In this document: piece by piece, positions 41,831 through 51,189 of the stretch | How the letters are laid out: each line of letters starts with the position of its first letter | Position numbering within the stretch: position 1 is the first letter of the stretch | Origin: Paramixta manurensis | GTDB lineage: Bacteria > Pseudomonadota > Gammaproteobacteria > Enterobacterales > Enterobacteriaceae | Length of the DNA stretch: 64,000 nt | Direction: 5' to 3' | Assembly (NCBI RefSeq): GCF_013285385.1 | Contig: NZ_CP054212.1 | Span: forward strand, 1,984,001 to 2,048,000 | Position numbers and translations under genes: made by a program | Notes under the pieces: model-generated | Databases searched by the model: none | The model's input: only the letters and a program-made list of their open reading frames with translations | Told to the model about the DNA's origin: nothing

Positions 41831-42663
41831 GATTGAGTTTCTCCGTTCCAGTGTATCAGGCGACGCTCAAGGCGCAATGCCAGGTAGTCAATCAACCAAC
41901 CGATTAAACCAATCACCAGCATGGTGATAAACACCACATCCAACTGAAACGCTTTGCGGCCCCAGGTCATCAAGTAGCCAATACCGGCGGCCGAAGCAAT
42001 CATTTCCACCAGAATCAACGCCTTCCAGCCTTTGCTCAATGCGAGGCGTGCAGCAGTAAACAGGGCAGGCGCCAGCGCCGGAAAATAGATGATGCGTAGC
42101 CGCTGCCAGAAGGTTAACTCCAGTACGCGTGCGACATCACGGTACTTTTGCGGCATCGTGCGGGCGGCGTTATAACTGCCGATCATCAACGGCAAAAAAC
42201 AGGTTTTTGCGATCAGAATAAATTTTAGCGTTTCACCAATACCGAAAATCAGCATAAAAAAGGGTAGCCAGCCTAGCGACGGAACCAGACAAACCGCCCT
42301 TACCGTTGGGCCAATCCACTCATCTGCACGGCGCGATAGAGCGAACAATAAACCGGCGGCCATGCCGAGGCTGGCGCCGCTGACAAAACCAACGGCCAGC
42401 CGCAGTAAGCTAATACTTAACGCATCACTCAACTCACCATCACGCAATAAATCGATACCGGTTTGTAAGGTATACAGTGGCGCGGGTAGGATTTGCGGCG
42501 GCATCCACTCCCGGCTGGCCGCCACCTGCCACAGCGTGAGCAACAAAGCAGGAAACAGCAGGGCGGTGAGCGTGGGGAGCGCATAACGGGAAACCCAACC
42601 CCGTTGCGCGAAGCGCGGGCGGCGAAACTGTTTAGCGCGTGCCGGTAGAGCAACAATAGACAT
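41827..42663 (-). CDS. ABC transporter permease 1, SsuC/TauC type
   Basis: 278 residues. After a basic N-terminal tail ('PARAKQFRRPRFAQRG') come six hydrophobic segments and the loop 'RDVARVLELTFWQRLRIIYFPALAP'. It starts 4 bases after the ferredoxin gene stop and is coupled to permease 2. Close relative of its partner but clearly a distinct subunit. Confidence 0.9.
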   Translation of the reverse strand: MSIVALPARAKQFRRPRFAQRGWVSRYALPTLTALLFPALLLTLWQVAASREWMPPQILPAPLYTLQTGIDLLRDGELSDALSISLLRLAVGFVSGASLGMAAGLLFALSRRADEWIGPTVRAVCLVPSLGWLPFFMLIFGIGETLKFILIAKTCFLPLMIGSYNAARTMPQKYRDVARVLELTFWQRLRIIYFPALAPALFTAARLALSKGWKALILVEMIASAAGIGYLMTWGRKAFQLDVVFITMLVIGLIGWLIDYLALRLERRLIHWNGETQS

Positions 42664-42667
42664 CGGT

Positions 42668-43021
42668 TTACTCCTGTTTTTGTCCCGCAGCGCGACGATG
42701 AAGATCGCGAATTAACCATGTTGGATCGCGATCTGCGCCGCCCGCTTTTCCCTGTTCCCAGCCGAGATGACGCGCGTAATCGCCAAAATAGCCGCGCACG
42801 GCGATCTCGTTTTCATCGACCGGCACCGGGCCTTCTGCATCGGGCGCAACATAGAGCGCATCGGTCGGACAGTAGATTTCACACAGGAAACAGGTCTGAC
42901 AGTCGTTTTGACGACTGATAATCGGCGGCGCGCCGGGGCGTGCATCGAAAACATTCGCCGGACAGACCATCACACAACGATCGCAGGCAATACATTGCGC
43001 GGGCGAGATCACTTCGATCAT
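42668..43021 (-). CDS. 2x[4Fe-4S] ferredoxin-type protein, AprB-like
   Basis: 117 residues from the ATG at 43021, overlapping the flavoprotein stop as ATGA; a longer upstream frame lies in that gene. Two cluster motifs are complete: 'CIACDRCVMVCP' (~9-20) and 'CQTCFLCEIYCP' (~39-50). The ~65 C-terminal residues are charged and not ferredoxin-like. Small proteins like this pair with AprA/fumarate-reductase-type flavoproteins as electron partners. It probably accepts or donates electrons for the flavoprotein encoded just upstream. Confidence 0.88.
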   Translation of the reverse strand: MIEVISPAQCIACDRCVMVCPANVFDARPGAPPIISRQNDCQTCFLCEIYCPTDALYVAPDAEGPVPVDENEIAVRGYFGDYARHLGWEQGKAGGADRDPTWLIRDLHRRAAGQKQE

Positions 43022-44637
43022 AGCGACTCCGATAATGACAAAGGCCGATCCCACGCCGCACGTCCGGTACTTTTCAGCAGAATGTGTCGGTTGAGGGCGG
43101 GGTTAAGCGTTGGTTGATCAAGGCGACGATGAATACCGCGACTCTCCTGGCGCAGTAGCGCCGCTTTATACGTCCAGCGTGCCACGCTGAGCAGGGCGCG
43201 CGCTTCACGACGTTGCAGCAAACCGGGCATTTGCCGGTCGGCCTCACCATAGCCATGCAGCGAGAGTGTTTTATATAACTGGTACAGACGCGTCATTGAG
43301 TGCGTCATGCCCTCTGCGCTGCGGAAAAAGTTTTTCTCCAGCGGCAACATCTCTTCACGCACCGCGCGTAAAATCGTCTCGGCGTCAGGCCCTTCGGCAC
43401 GACGACTAATCTGCAGATCGGCGCCGATACCGCCGAGATCCCAAAGTGCGGTGCGGCGGTGTTGTTGCTGGCGTCGCGCCAGGCTATGGCGTTGCCGCTG
43501 CGCCAGTAAGGCCGCCGCCTGACCGGCCGCGCGTCCGCTGGCGATGGCCCACGAAGCATTCGGACCGCCGCCGCCGCTAATAGCGCCATTCATCTGTTCA
43601 CGGCTGGCGGCATCGCCAGCCGCATACAAACCGGGCACATCGGTGGCGCCGGTCGCTGCAATTAGCCGTAAACCGCCCAGACCACGCACCGTTCCTTCAT
43701 TACGCAATATGATCTCGAACCGGTCGCTAAATGGGTTGATGCCCTGGCGATCAAACGGTACAAAGCAGTTTGGCTGCGATTGCCTGAGCAAGCGTTGTAA
43801 CGCGGGATCAGCGCGATCAAGACGAGCATAAACCGGTCCGTTAAGTAACGCTTGCGCCAGTGCGCTTTGGCGATCGCCGGTTACGATTAACGGCTTTTCT
43901 TCGCGGTCGTAAAAAGTGGCCCATTGATAAATAATGCCTTTATTCATTGAGGTATGGCGCGGGGTAATACCATATTGCGCGCTGTACTCCATGCCAGATA
44001 GCACCGCTCCCGCCTGCGCGCCTAACAGATAACCGTCGCCGGTTAACCCGGCCGCGCCGAGAAAACGTTCGCCAAACGCGCAGCCGCCGGTCGCGAGGAT
44101 CACAGCGGTTGCAGTTATGCGCCAGAAACGGTTTTTTTGCCGATGAATACCGGCAGCGCCCGCTACCCCTTCGCTGTCCTGCAATAGCGCCAGCGCTGGT
44201 GAGTGATCGTAGATAATCACGCCAGCCTGACGGGCTTTTTGCCGCATAAACCGCATGTAATCCGGCCCGCGCAGGTTGGCAATATAGGGCTGACCTTGTT
44301 GATCTTTCGGGAAGGGATATCCCCAGCGTAATAACTGGTGCAGCCCTTGCCAGGCGCCATCGAGCGTACGGCCAATCACGTCTTCATCCGCCATTTCGCC
44401 GGTCAGTTTCATTCGCCGCTGGATCTCTGCCTCGCGGTGTCCGGGCGCAACACACCAGGTGCCGGTGTTGGAAGGGGCGGTCGCGCCGCTGGTACCGAAA
44501 TAACCTTTATCCACCAGAATAACGCGCAGCCCGGCTTCGGCGGCGCTGAGCGCGGCCCAGGCGCCTGCCGGCCCGCCGCCGATCACCAACACATCGGCAC
44601 TTTCTTCGGTGGCCTCAGCGCGTAGCGGGAGCGTCAT
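43018..44637 (-). CDS. FAD-dependent oxidoreductase of the fumarate reductase / AprA family
   Basis: 539 residues from the ATG at 44637, inside the end of the binding-protein gene (23-base overlap). The FAD motif 'VLVIGGGPAGAWAALSAAEAGLRVILVDKG' (~16-45) is followed by 'GTSGATAPSNTGTWC'. 'TAVILATGGCAFGERF' (~185) and 'GLYAAGDAASREQMNGAISGGGGPNASWAIASG' (~355-387) are typical of the family. Members act on succinate, aspartate or adenylylsulfate. With the AprB-like ferredoxin next to it, an adenylylsulfate-reductase-like or related sulfur or aromatic oxidoreduction is plausible but unproven. There is no membrane anchor subunit. Confidence 0.85.
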   Translation of the reverse strand: MTLPLRAEATEESADVLVIGGGPAGAWAALSAAEAGLRVILVDKGYFGTSGATAPSNTGTWCVAPGHREAEIQRRMKLTGEMADEDVIGRTLDGAWQGLHQLLRWGYPFPKDQQGQPYIANLRGPDYMRFMRQKARQAGVIIYDHSPALALLQDSEGVAGAAGIHRQKNRFWRITATAVILATGGCAFGERFLGAAGLTGDGYLLGAQAGAVLSGMEYSAQYGITPRHTSMNKGIIYQWATFYDREEKPLIVTGDRQSALAQALLNGPVYARLDRADPALQRLLRQSQPNCFVPFDRQGINPFSDRFEIILRNEGTVRGLGGLRLIAATGATDVPGLYAAGDAASREQMNGAISGGGGPNASWAIASGRAAGQAAALLAQRQRHSLARRQQQHRRTALWDLGGIGADLQISRRAEGPDAETILRAVREEMLPLEKNFFRSAEGMTHSMTRLYQLYKTLSLHGYGEADRQMPGLLQRREARALLSVARWTYKAALLRQESRGIHRRLDQPTLNPALNRHILLKSTGRAAWDRPLSLSESL

Positions 44638-45706
44638 TACCGTTGGCCTCTTTTTGGGTCCACAACGTTTGATAACCAAACTGGGTGATGGCGTGATTGA
44701 GGTAGCTGTCGTCGACCCACTGCGCGACGTCAATATCGCGGCGGATAAGTTTGCTCTCGCGCGCAAAAGTAATGCCACGACGCAGATTGGCGCGATAATA
44801 GTCATCTAATAACGGGCTGAGGCGATCTTTAAGTAAATCGCCCTGATAGTCGCTTTCCAGGCTGGCGCGCGGGATTTGGGTTTGCGCCCAAATATCCAAT
44901 ACCTGACGCCGGTTTTTTTCATCAGAAGCAAAAGCCGCCGCCTGAACAAAGGCATCCACTACGCGTTGTGTTGCCTGCGGATAATGTTGTGCGAATTGCT
45001 CGGTTACCACTAATGAACCAAAAATATTGGCCGGATCGGTTTTTCCTTTGGTGCTATAAATCACCTCGCCAATGCCTTTATCGCGTAGCGGCAAAATATC
45101 CGAGTTGCCAACTACCACATCAATATCACCGGAGGTGAGCGCCGAGATTTGATCGGCGGCCTTTAAATCAAACAGTTGAATATCGTTTTCGGTTAAGCCC
45201 ACGCTTTGCAACAACGTCGCTAGCGAGAGCTCCAAAATAGTGCCGCGCGAAACGGCGATCTTTTTTCCCTTCAGCGCTTTTAACGTATTAATGCCTGACC
45301 CATTACGGGCCAGCACGTAAATCGGGCTGCTACCATAAGAGGCCAAAATACGTGTGCGCAACCCCGAACCTCGCCCGACAATATTGGGTAACCCACCATA
45401 GTTGGCAAAATCCAACTGACCATTCGCCAGCGCTTCGTTAATCGCCGGGCCGGTGCCTTGCGGGAATTGCCAGTCAATTTTGACGCCATCGGCGGCGAAG
45501 GCTTTTTCCAGATAGCCTTTAGCACGCAATACACCAATTACCGCTGTTCCATAAGGTGTTCCGTAGGGATTGCCCTGACCGGCGATATGGATAACTTTTG
45601 GCAACGTTTCTGCCGCCTGTGCCGGTAGAGCGAGAGTGAAAAGAGTGTGTGCTATCACCACTGAAATAACCGCGCTGGATACGGAAGGTCTTTTTATTAT
45701 TGCCAC
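44615..45706 (-). CDS. ABC transporter periplasmic binding protein, NitT/TauT type
   Basis: 363 residues from a GTG at 45706, chosen because AGGGG lies 6-7 bases upstream; a TTG six codons earlier has no ribosome site. Signal peptide 'SAVISVVIAHTLFTLALPAQAAE' is clear. The mature protein has 'GTPYGTAVIGVLRAKGYLEKAF', 'LKALKGKKIAVSRGT' and 'ALTSGDIDVVVGNSD'. It is first in the operon with flavoprotein, ferredoxin, two permeases and ATPase. Ligand unknown; sulfonates, sulfate esters or aromatic acids are candidates. Confidence 0.87.
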   Translation of the reverse strand: MAIIKRPSVSSAVISVVIAHTLFTLALPAQAAETLPKVIHIAGQGNPYGTPYGTAVIGVLRAKGYLEKAFAADGVKIDWQFPQGTGPAINEALANGQLDFANYGGLPNIVGRGSGLRTRILASYGSSPIYVLARNGSGINTLKALKGKKIAVSRGTILELSLATLLQSVGLTENDIQLFDLKAADQISALTSGDIDVVVGNSDILPLRDKGIGEVIYSTKGKTDPANIFGSLVVTEQFAQHYPQATQRVVDAFVQAAAFASDEKNRRQVLDIWAQTQIPRASLESDYQGDLLKDRLSPLLDDYYRANLRRGITFARESKLIRRDIDVAQWVDDSYLNHAITQFGYQTLWTQKEANGNDAPATR

Positions 45707-46058
45707 ATCAACCCCTGGAACCAATGAATGATTAGGTTTCAGACTGAGGGAAAAAAGCGATCAGAGAAAACAATAAATCCGGCATTACTTATTTAGAAAT
45801 GCACATTACTCGCCAAGGTGATGTTTATTGCGGTGGCGTGGCGCAATGGCGTCATCATTTTCAGATAACGATAGCAGAGAAGGGCATATTCTTTTTCTGG
45901 CTTTGGAAAGGAAAAAAACGTCATAGAAAAATGGCGGGCGGGTTGTTAATAATTTTCATCGAAAGCGTTAATAAAAAACGATGTTATTAAGCACATTATT
46001 TAATCGCTGATAGCACCTTCGGCATGATAATAATCCATTACTAATAGGCTTACGATAA
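45707..46058. other. Divergent intergenic region, no gene seen
   Basis: This AT-rich 352-bp region should carry the promoters of the leftward ABC/flavoprotein operon and the rightward oligopeptide-type operon. I see no convincing coding frame, long inverted repeat or terminator. Confidence 0.5.
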
Positions 46059-47729
46059 ATGAACAACCCTCTTTTGGCTTCTGCTAATGCAGGGCTCGCC
46101 GGGAAATCCTCACCCTTTAAATACACAGGTCTGGCGTTAGTGTTAGGTGTACTTGGCGTTGGGGTCTGGCACAGCGCCCACGCCGATCAGCCGGTCAATG
46201 GCGGAACATTAATTTATGCGACCGATCGTGAGCCAAGCTGCCTCGATCCACATGTTGACGGTGATATGCCGCAGGTTTTTATCGCACAACAGTTTCTCGA
46301 TTCGCTGGTCTCGATGGATGAGAAAGGGCATATCGGCCCCTGGCTGGCGAAAAGCTGGCAAGTTTCGCCAGACGGCAAGACCTGGACCTTCCACCTCCGC
46401 AATGATGTGACATTTACCAACGGTGAAAAATTTACCTCCCAGGCGGTAAAAGCCAACCTTGACCATATGCGCAATCCGGCCACTCAGTCCTCTACTGCCG
46501 GAGGCTATATTCAGCAGTATCTCTCTACCGATACGCCGGATGATTACACGGCGGTCGTCCACCTCTCATCGCCGTATGCCGCCTTTCTTGAAGTGTTGGC
46601 ACAGGGCTTTTTAGGCATTGAGGCCCCGTCGGCGTTGAAGCGCAGCCGCGATGAAAACTGCCAAAGCCCGGTGGGATCCGGGCCGTTTAAAGTGGTGTCG
46701 TGGGATCACCAAAATCAAGTGGTACTGGCGCGTAACCCAAATTATAACTGGGCGCCGCCTTATGCTCATCATCAAGGGCCGGCACGGCTGGAAAAGGTGA
46801 TTTGGCGCTTTATTCCTGAACCTTCGGTGCGTTTTGCGGCTTTACGTAGCGGAAAAGTGGATGTGATTGAAGCATTGCCGCCGGAATCGGAGGCGTCGGC
46901 GCGTAAAAATCACGACCTTAGCGTGGTGATTAAGGATCGTCCCGGTAACCCGACTAACGGCGAGTTAAATACACGGCGGGCGCCGTTTAACGATGTGCGC
47001 GTTCGGGAAGCGTTTGTCCGTTCGGCAGATATTGACGGCGCGTTGGCCAGTATCTATTTCAATACGCTGAAACGCGCCAGTGGGCCGCTCAGCAGTGTCA
47101 CCCCGTTCTATAGCGCGGCCTCCGCCCATACCGACGATTACGATCCGGTGCGGGCAGCCAAACTTCTCGATGAAGCCGGATGGCGGCAGGCGTCGGCGGG
47201 CGCGGTGCGGCAGCGTAATGGTCAGTCATTGACGGTACATATTCCGATTCGCGCCACCACCAGTAATGCGGAGCGAACCTTGTGGGAGCAGGTACAGGCC
47301 ACCGCCGGTCAGGTTGGTTTCGATGTTCAACTGGAGCCAATGGGCGATACCGAAGCGAGCGAACGCCAGGGCAACTGGAATTACGATGTGACGCTGGATT
47401 ACTGGAACACCAATACGGCGGATGTGTTGCGGATTGTCTTTGGATCGGCATTTCTCGGCGCGGCGGGCTCCGGTGGTTATCACCAGAATGGCTCCGGTTT
47501 TAATAACCCGCAGTTTGACCATCTGGTCGCCGCTGCGCTGGAGACGCAAGATCCATCACAACGTGCCGACCTGTATGCCCAGGCGCAGAAAATAGTGGCG
47601 GATAACTACTTACAGTTGCGCACCTATCCGCAAAGTACCCGGCTTGGCGTGTATAAACGCGCGCATGATGTCTGGCTGGAGCCGTCGCTGAGCGTCACTA
47701 CGCTGTATGATGCCTGGGTGTCGCCATGA
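46059..47729 (+). CDS. ABC transporter solute-binding protein family 5 (DppA/OppA/GsiB type)
   Basis: 556 residues. An N-terminal hydrophobic stretch ('KYTGLALVLGVLGVGVWHSAHAD', cleavage about residue 43) follows an unusually long 20-residue leader. Family-5 landmarks are 'LAKSWQVSPDGKTWTFHLRNDVTFTNGEKFTS' (~93-125) and 'PVGSGPFKVVSWDHQNQVVL' (~205). It binds peptides, glutathione, nickel or opines. Its stop overlaps the first permease (ATGA). The operon ends with a DszC-like monooxygenase, suggesting an organosulfur ligand. Confidence 0.9.
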   Translation: MNNPLLASANAGLAGKSSPFKYTGLALVLGVLGVGVWHSAHADQPVNGGTLIYATDREPSCLDPHVDGDMPQVFIAQQFLDSLVSMDEKGHIGPWLAKSWQVSPDGKTWTFHLRNDVTFTNGEKFTSQAVKANLDHMRNPATQSSTAGGYIQQYLSTDTPDDYTAVVHLSSPYAAFLEVLAQGFLGIEAPSALKRSRDENCQSPVGSGPFKVVSWDHQNQVVLARNPNYNWAPPYAHHQGPARLEKVIWRFIPEPSVRFAALRSGKVDVIEALPPESEASARKNHDLSVVIKDRPGNPTNGELNTRRAPFNDVRVREAFVRSADIDGALASIYFNTLKRASGPLSSVTPFYSAASAHTDDYDPVRAAKLLDEAGWRQASAGAVRQRNGQSLTVHIPIRATTSNAERTLWEQVQATAGQVGFDVQLEPMGDTEASERQGNWNYDVTLDYWNTNTADVLRIVFGSAFLGAAGSGGYHQNGSGFNNPQFDHLVAAALETQDPSQRADLYAQAQKIVADNYLQLRTYPQSTRLGVYKRAHDVWLEPSLSVTTLYDAWVSP

Positions 47730-48709
47730 GTAGCCTGATTGAATCTACCTCGCCGGGCGTTCGTCGCGCCCGTCAGCTTGGGCAACGCCTGGCGTTGCGC
47801 GGAGTGGGCGGTGTGTTGGTGTTGTTGGCATCGGCAAGCGTGACCTTTTTTGCGCTGCATCTGACGCCCGGCGATCCTGTTCGCGCTATTCTCGGCGGGC
47901 CATCGGCTAATCCCACGCCGGAAACCATTGCCGCTGCGATTAAGGAGTTTGGTCTCGATAAACCGTTAATTGAGCAATATGGTATCTGGCTGCTACGGCT
48001 GCTGCACGGTGACTTTGGTCGCTCCTTCTCCCAGCATCAACCGGTAGTGGAGGTAATTCGCCAACAACTGGTTCCCACTTTGCAACTGACGGCGGCGGCG
48101 CTGTTCGCCGCCTGGCTGCTGGCGTTGATTTCAGTATTGGGTACTGCGCGCCGCAACCGTTGGCTTAGCGGGCTGGGATCGTTACTGGAAACCTTAAGTG
48201 CTGCGCTACCACAGTTTTGGCTGGCGCTGGTGCTGTTGGCGGTGTTCTCTTTTGGTTTGCAGTGGTTTCCGCCGGAGGGAAATGATGGGCTACTAAGCTT
48301 GGTGCTACCGGCGTTGGCGCTGGCGATCCCGCTCGCCGGGTTTCTTGCCCAAGTGATGCGTGAGGCCTTTGAACTGGCGCTCGACCAGCCATTTATTTTG
48401 TCGGCGCGGGCGCGTGGGCTCAGCGAATGGCAAGTTAGACTAGGTCACGGGCTGCGCCACGCCGTGCTACCCGGCGTCAGTCTTTCCGCCTGGGCAGTCG
48501 GTTCATTGGTCGGCAACTCGGTACTGGTCGAGTTAATTTTCTCGCGCCAGGGGCTGGGGCGTCAGTTGTACCAGGCGGTGTCACTGCAAGATATGCCGCT
48601 GACGATTGGCATTACGCTGTTTATCACTTTGGTGTACATCCTCACCAGCCTGCTGGTGGACTTTCTCTATACGCTGGTTGACCCGCGTTTAAGCGAGGTG
48701 CATGGATGA
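47726..48709 (+). CDS. ABC transporter permease, DppB/OppB type
   Basis: 327 residues, six hydrophobic segments. Typical OppB elements are 'FALHLTPGDPVRAILGG' near 45-60 and the EAA-type loop 'ILSARARGLSEWQVRLGHGLRHAVLP' near 225-250. It overlaps both neighbours by ATGA and forms the channel with the next gene product. Confidence 0.92.
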   Translation: MSSLIESTSPGVRRARQLGQRLALRGVGGVLVLLASASVTFFALHLTPGDPVRAILGGPSANPTPETIAAAIKEFGLDKPLIEQYGIWLLRLLHGDFGRSFSQHQPVVEVIRQQLVPTLQLTAAALFAAWLLALISVLGTARRNRWLSGLGSLLETLSAALPQFWLALVLLAVFSFGLQWFPPEGNDGLLSLVLPALALAIPLAGFLAQVMREAFELALDQPFILSARARGLSEWQVRLGHGLRHAVLPGVSLSAWAVGSLVGNSVLVELIFSRQGLGRQLYQAVSLQDMPLTIGITLFITLVYILTSLLVDFLYTLVDPRLSEVHG

Positions 48710-49569
48710 GCAGCTCCCCCACATTATGGCGAGACATCGCGCTGAAAAGCCCGGTGGCGCGCCGCCGGATTTCAGCCGGTACTTCACTGTCGCTGCTGTT
48801 TTTACTTTTCCTGTTGCTGGCGGCGGTTTTTCCTCAGTGGTTTAGCGCCGCCAATCCGTTGGGGATTGCGCCACGCGACGCTTTCCAGCCGCCGGGCTGG
48901 CAGCACTTTTTCGGTACCGACCAGTCCGGACGTGACATTTTTACCCGGGTTATTTATGGCGCCCGGCAATCGTTATTGATCGGGATTGGCGCAGTGGCGC
49001 TCTCAATGACCCTGGCAATTGCGCTGGGATTATTGGGCGGGTTAAGCGGAAAGGTCGGTCAACGTATGGTCGGCTGGACGCTGGATGTGTTGTTCTCTTT
49101 TCCTACGTTAATTTTGGCGCTGCTGTTTAGTGCCCATCTGGGTAATGGATTGGGGCCGTTGATGGTGGCGACCGGGATCGGCAACGCACCGGGTTATGCT
49201 CGCATGGTATACGGCCAGGTGCTCTCCACACGCCACGCGGGATATATCGATGCCGCACGGGCGTTAGGGCATTCGCCAGGCCGAATTATTCGGCGTCAAC
49301 TGCTGCCCAATGCGATGCGTCCGTTGGTGGTTACCATCACGATGGGCGTTGGGCAGGCGATTGTCTGGTCTTCGGCGCTCTCTTTCCTCGGGCTGGGCGC
49401 CAAACCGCCGGCCGCCGAGTGGGGCACCATGCTGTCAATGGGGCGTGATTTTGTTGAGCAGGCGTGGTGGCTAACCTTTTTTCCCGGCTTGTTTATCGTG
49501 TTGACCACGTTGTCTACCACCGTTTTTGGTCGTTACTTACAACGCCGTATTGAGGGAAGAACCCAATGA
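48706..49569 (+). CDS. ABC transporter permease, DppC/OppC type
   Basis: 287 residues. The 'HFFGTDQSGRDIFTRVIYGARQSLLIG' motif (~66-92) and EAA-type loop 'YIDAARALGHSPGRIIRRQLLPNAM' (~180-205) identify an OppC-type subunit. It is coupled by ATGA overlaps to the DppB-type permease and the ATPase. Confidence 0.93.
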   Translation: MSSSPTLWRDIALKSPVARRRISAGTSLSLLFLLFLLLAAVFPQWFSAANPLGIAPRDAFQPPGWQHFFGTDQSGRDIFTRVIYGARQSLLIGIGAVALSMTLAIALGLLGGLSGKVGQRMVGWTLDVLFSFPTLILALLFSAHLGNGLGPLMVATGIGNAPGYARMVYGQVLSTRHAGYIDAARALGHSPGRIIRRQLLPNAMRPLVVTITMGVGQAIVWSSALSFLGLGAKPPAAEWGTMLSMGRDFVEQAWWLTFFPGLFIVLTTLSTTVFGRYLQRRIEGRTQ

Positions 49570-51167
49570 ACGATTCAACGCTGGTCGTCGAAAAACTCAC
49601 GGTGGAGATTGGCGTCGGCGATCGTCGCCGACGCGTGGTACAGGATATTTCGTTCACGCTCGCGCCGGGTAAAGTGGTGGCATTGGTTGGTGAATCCGGG
49701 TCGGGTAAAAGCGTTACCGCGCGTGCATTGGTCGGGTTAGTGGCCGAACAGAGCCGGGTAACGGCGCGCCGGTTTAACTATGGTGCGCACGACCTGCGCC
49801 AGATAAAGCAAAAACAGTGGCGCGCATTACGTGGCAAATCGGTGGGTTTCGTGCTGCAGGACGCGCTAGTCTCGCTCGACCCGTTGCGTACTATTGGGGA
49901 TGAGGTGATTGAGGCGTTGCGCGCGCATGGCTGGGGTAATAAGGCCGCACGCCAACAAAGAATGCTGGCGCTATTGGCGCAGGTCGGGCTGCCCGATCCT
50001 GAACGCATTGCACAGCTTCGCGCCGGGGAACTCTCGGGCGGCTTACGTCAGCGGGCATTGATCGCCACCGCTCTGGCGCTCGACCCGCCGATTCTGATTG
50101 CCGATGAACCCACCACCGCGCTGGACACCACCGTGCAAGCGCAAATCATCGCGTTGCTCGCCACGCTACGCCAGCAAGGACGCGGATTGTTATTGATCAG
50201 CCACGATTTAGCGCTGGTGTCGCGGCTGGCGGATGAAATCATTGTGTTGCATCACGGCGTGGTGGTCGAACAGGGCGCAACGCGGCAGATACTTTCCGCC
50301 CCGCGTCATGATTACACCCGCGCGCTGCTGAATGCCGCGCCGGGATCGCATCCCCGTACTGTTCGTACTGACGAACCGCCTGCTGCGCCGCTCTCGCCGC
50401 CAGTGTTGGCGGCGCGTAATTTGGGGAAAACCTTTCACCGTGCCGCCCACCGCCATACCGCCGTCCATGACGTGAGTTTTACTCTGCCTCCCGGTCAGAC
50501 GCTCGGCATTATTGGCGAATCAGGTTGTGGTAAAACCACCACCGCCCGGTTGGTGATGGGGCTGCTCACACCGGATGAGGGCGAGGTCACGTTTAATGGC
50601 GAGCCGTGGGTACGGGCTGCGCCGCAAGAGGCCATCAGTGAACGGCAGCGGCGTGAAAAACGGCGTCAGCTCAGCATTATTTATCAGGATCCGCTCAGTT
50701 CATTCGATCCACGCTGGAGCGTGGCGCAAATTTTAAGTGATGCGCTGGATGCCGCCGCTATTCCGCGCACGCAGCACCCTGAGCGTATTGCCGCGCTACT
50801 GGCTCGCGTGCGCCTAACGTCTGACTATGCCGGACGTTGGCCGCATCAACTCTCTGGCGGCCAGCGCCAGCGCATTGCCATTGCGCGCGCCATCGCGACT
50901 GAACCGCAGGTCATTATTTGCGATGAGCCGGTATCGGCGCTAGATGTCTCGGTGCAGGCGCAGGTGCTTGATCTGCTTGCTGACCTGCAGGATGAACTTG
51001 GGGTGTCTTATCTGTTTATTTCGCATGATTTGGGGGTGATACGCCATATCTGTCACCACGTACTGGTTATGCAACAGGGCCGGGTGGTGGAACAGGGCGC
51101 GCCGGAGCAACTGTTCCATGCGCCTCAGCACCCCTTCACGCAGAAACTGATTCAGGCCGCGCTATAA
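49566..51167 (+). CDS. Fused dual-domain ABC ATPase (DppD-DppF / GsiA type)
   Basis: 533 residues with two complete nucleotide-binding domains. The first has Walker A 'GESGSGKS' (~45), signature 'LSGGLRQR' (~158) and Walker B 'ILIADEPTTALD' (~178). The second has Walker A 'GESGCGKTT' (~318), signature 'LSGGQRQRIAIAR' (~423) and Walker B 'VIICDEPVSALD' (~445). Fusion of both ATPases is usual in GsiA-type glutathione importers and relatives. It completes the importer started at 46059. Confidence 0.93.
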   Translation: MNDSTLVVEKLTVEIGVGDRRRRVVQDISFTLAPGKVVALVGESGSGKSVTARALVGLVAEQSRVTARRFNYGAHDLRQIKQKQWRALRGKSVGFVLQDALVSLDPLRTIGDEVIEALRAHGWGNKAARQQRMLALLAQVGLPDPERIAQLRAGELSGGLRQRALIATALALDPPILIADEPTTALDTTVQAQIIALLATLRQQGRGLLLISHDLALVSRLADEIIVLHHGVVVEQGATRQILSAPRHDYTRALLNAAPGSHPRTVRTDEPPAAPLSPPVLAARNLGKTFHRAAHRHTAVHDVSFTLPPGQTLGIIGESGCGKTTTARLVMGLLTPDEGEVTFNGEPWVRAAPQEAISERQRREKRRQLSIIYQDPLSSFDPRWSVAQILSDALDAAAIPRTQHPERIAALLARVRLTSDYAGRWPHQLSGGQRQRIAIARAIATEPQVIICDEPVSALDVSVQAQVLDLLADLQDELGVSYLFISHDLGVIRHICHHVLVMQQGRVVEQGAPEQLFHAPQHPFTQKLIQAAL

Positions 51168-51189
51168 CGCTAATTAATCTGAGGAATGT

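Noticed and set aside
45799..45990. A 63-residue rightward open frame in the divergent gap
   Set aside because: It lacks a ribosome site, has no recognisable domain, and its composition looks like random translation of AT-rich promoter DNA.
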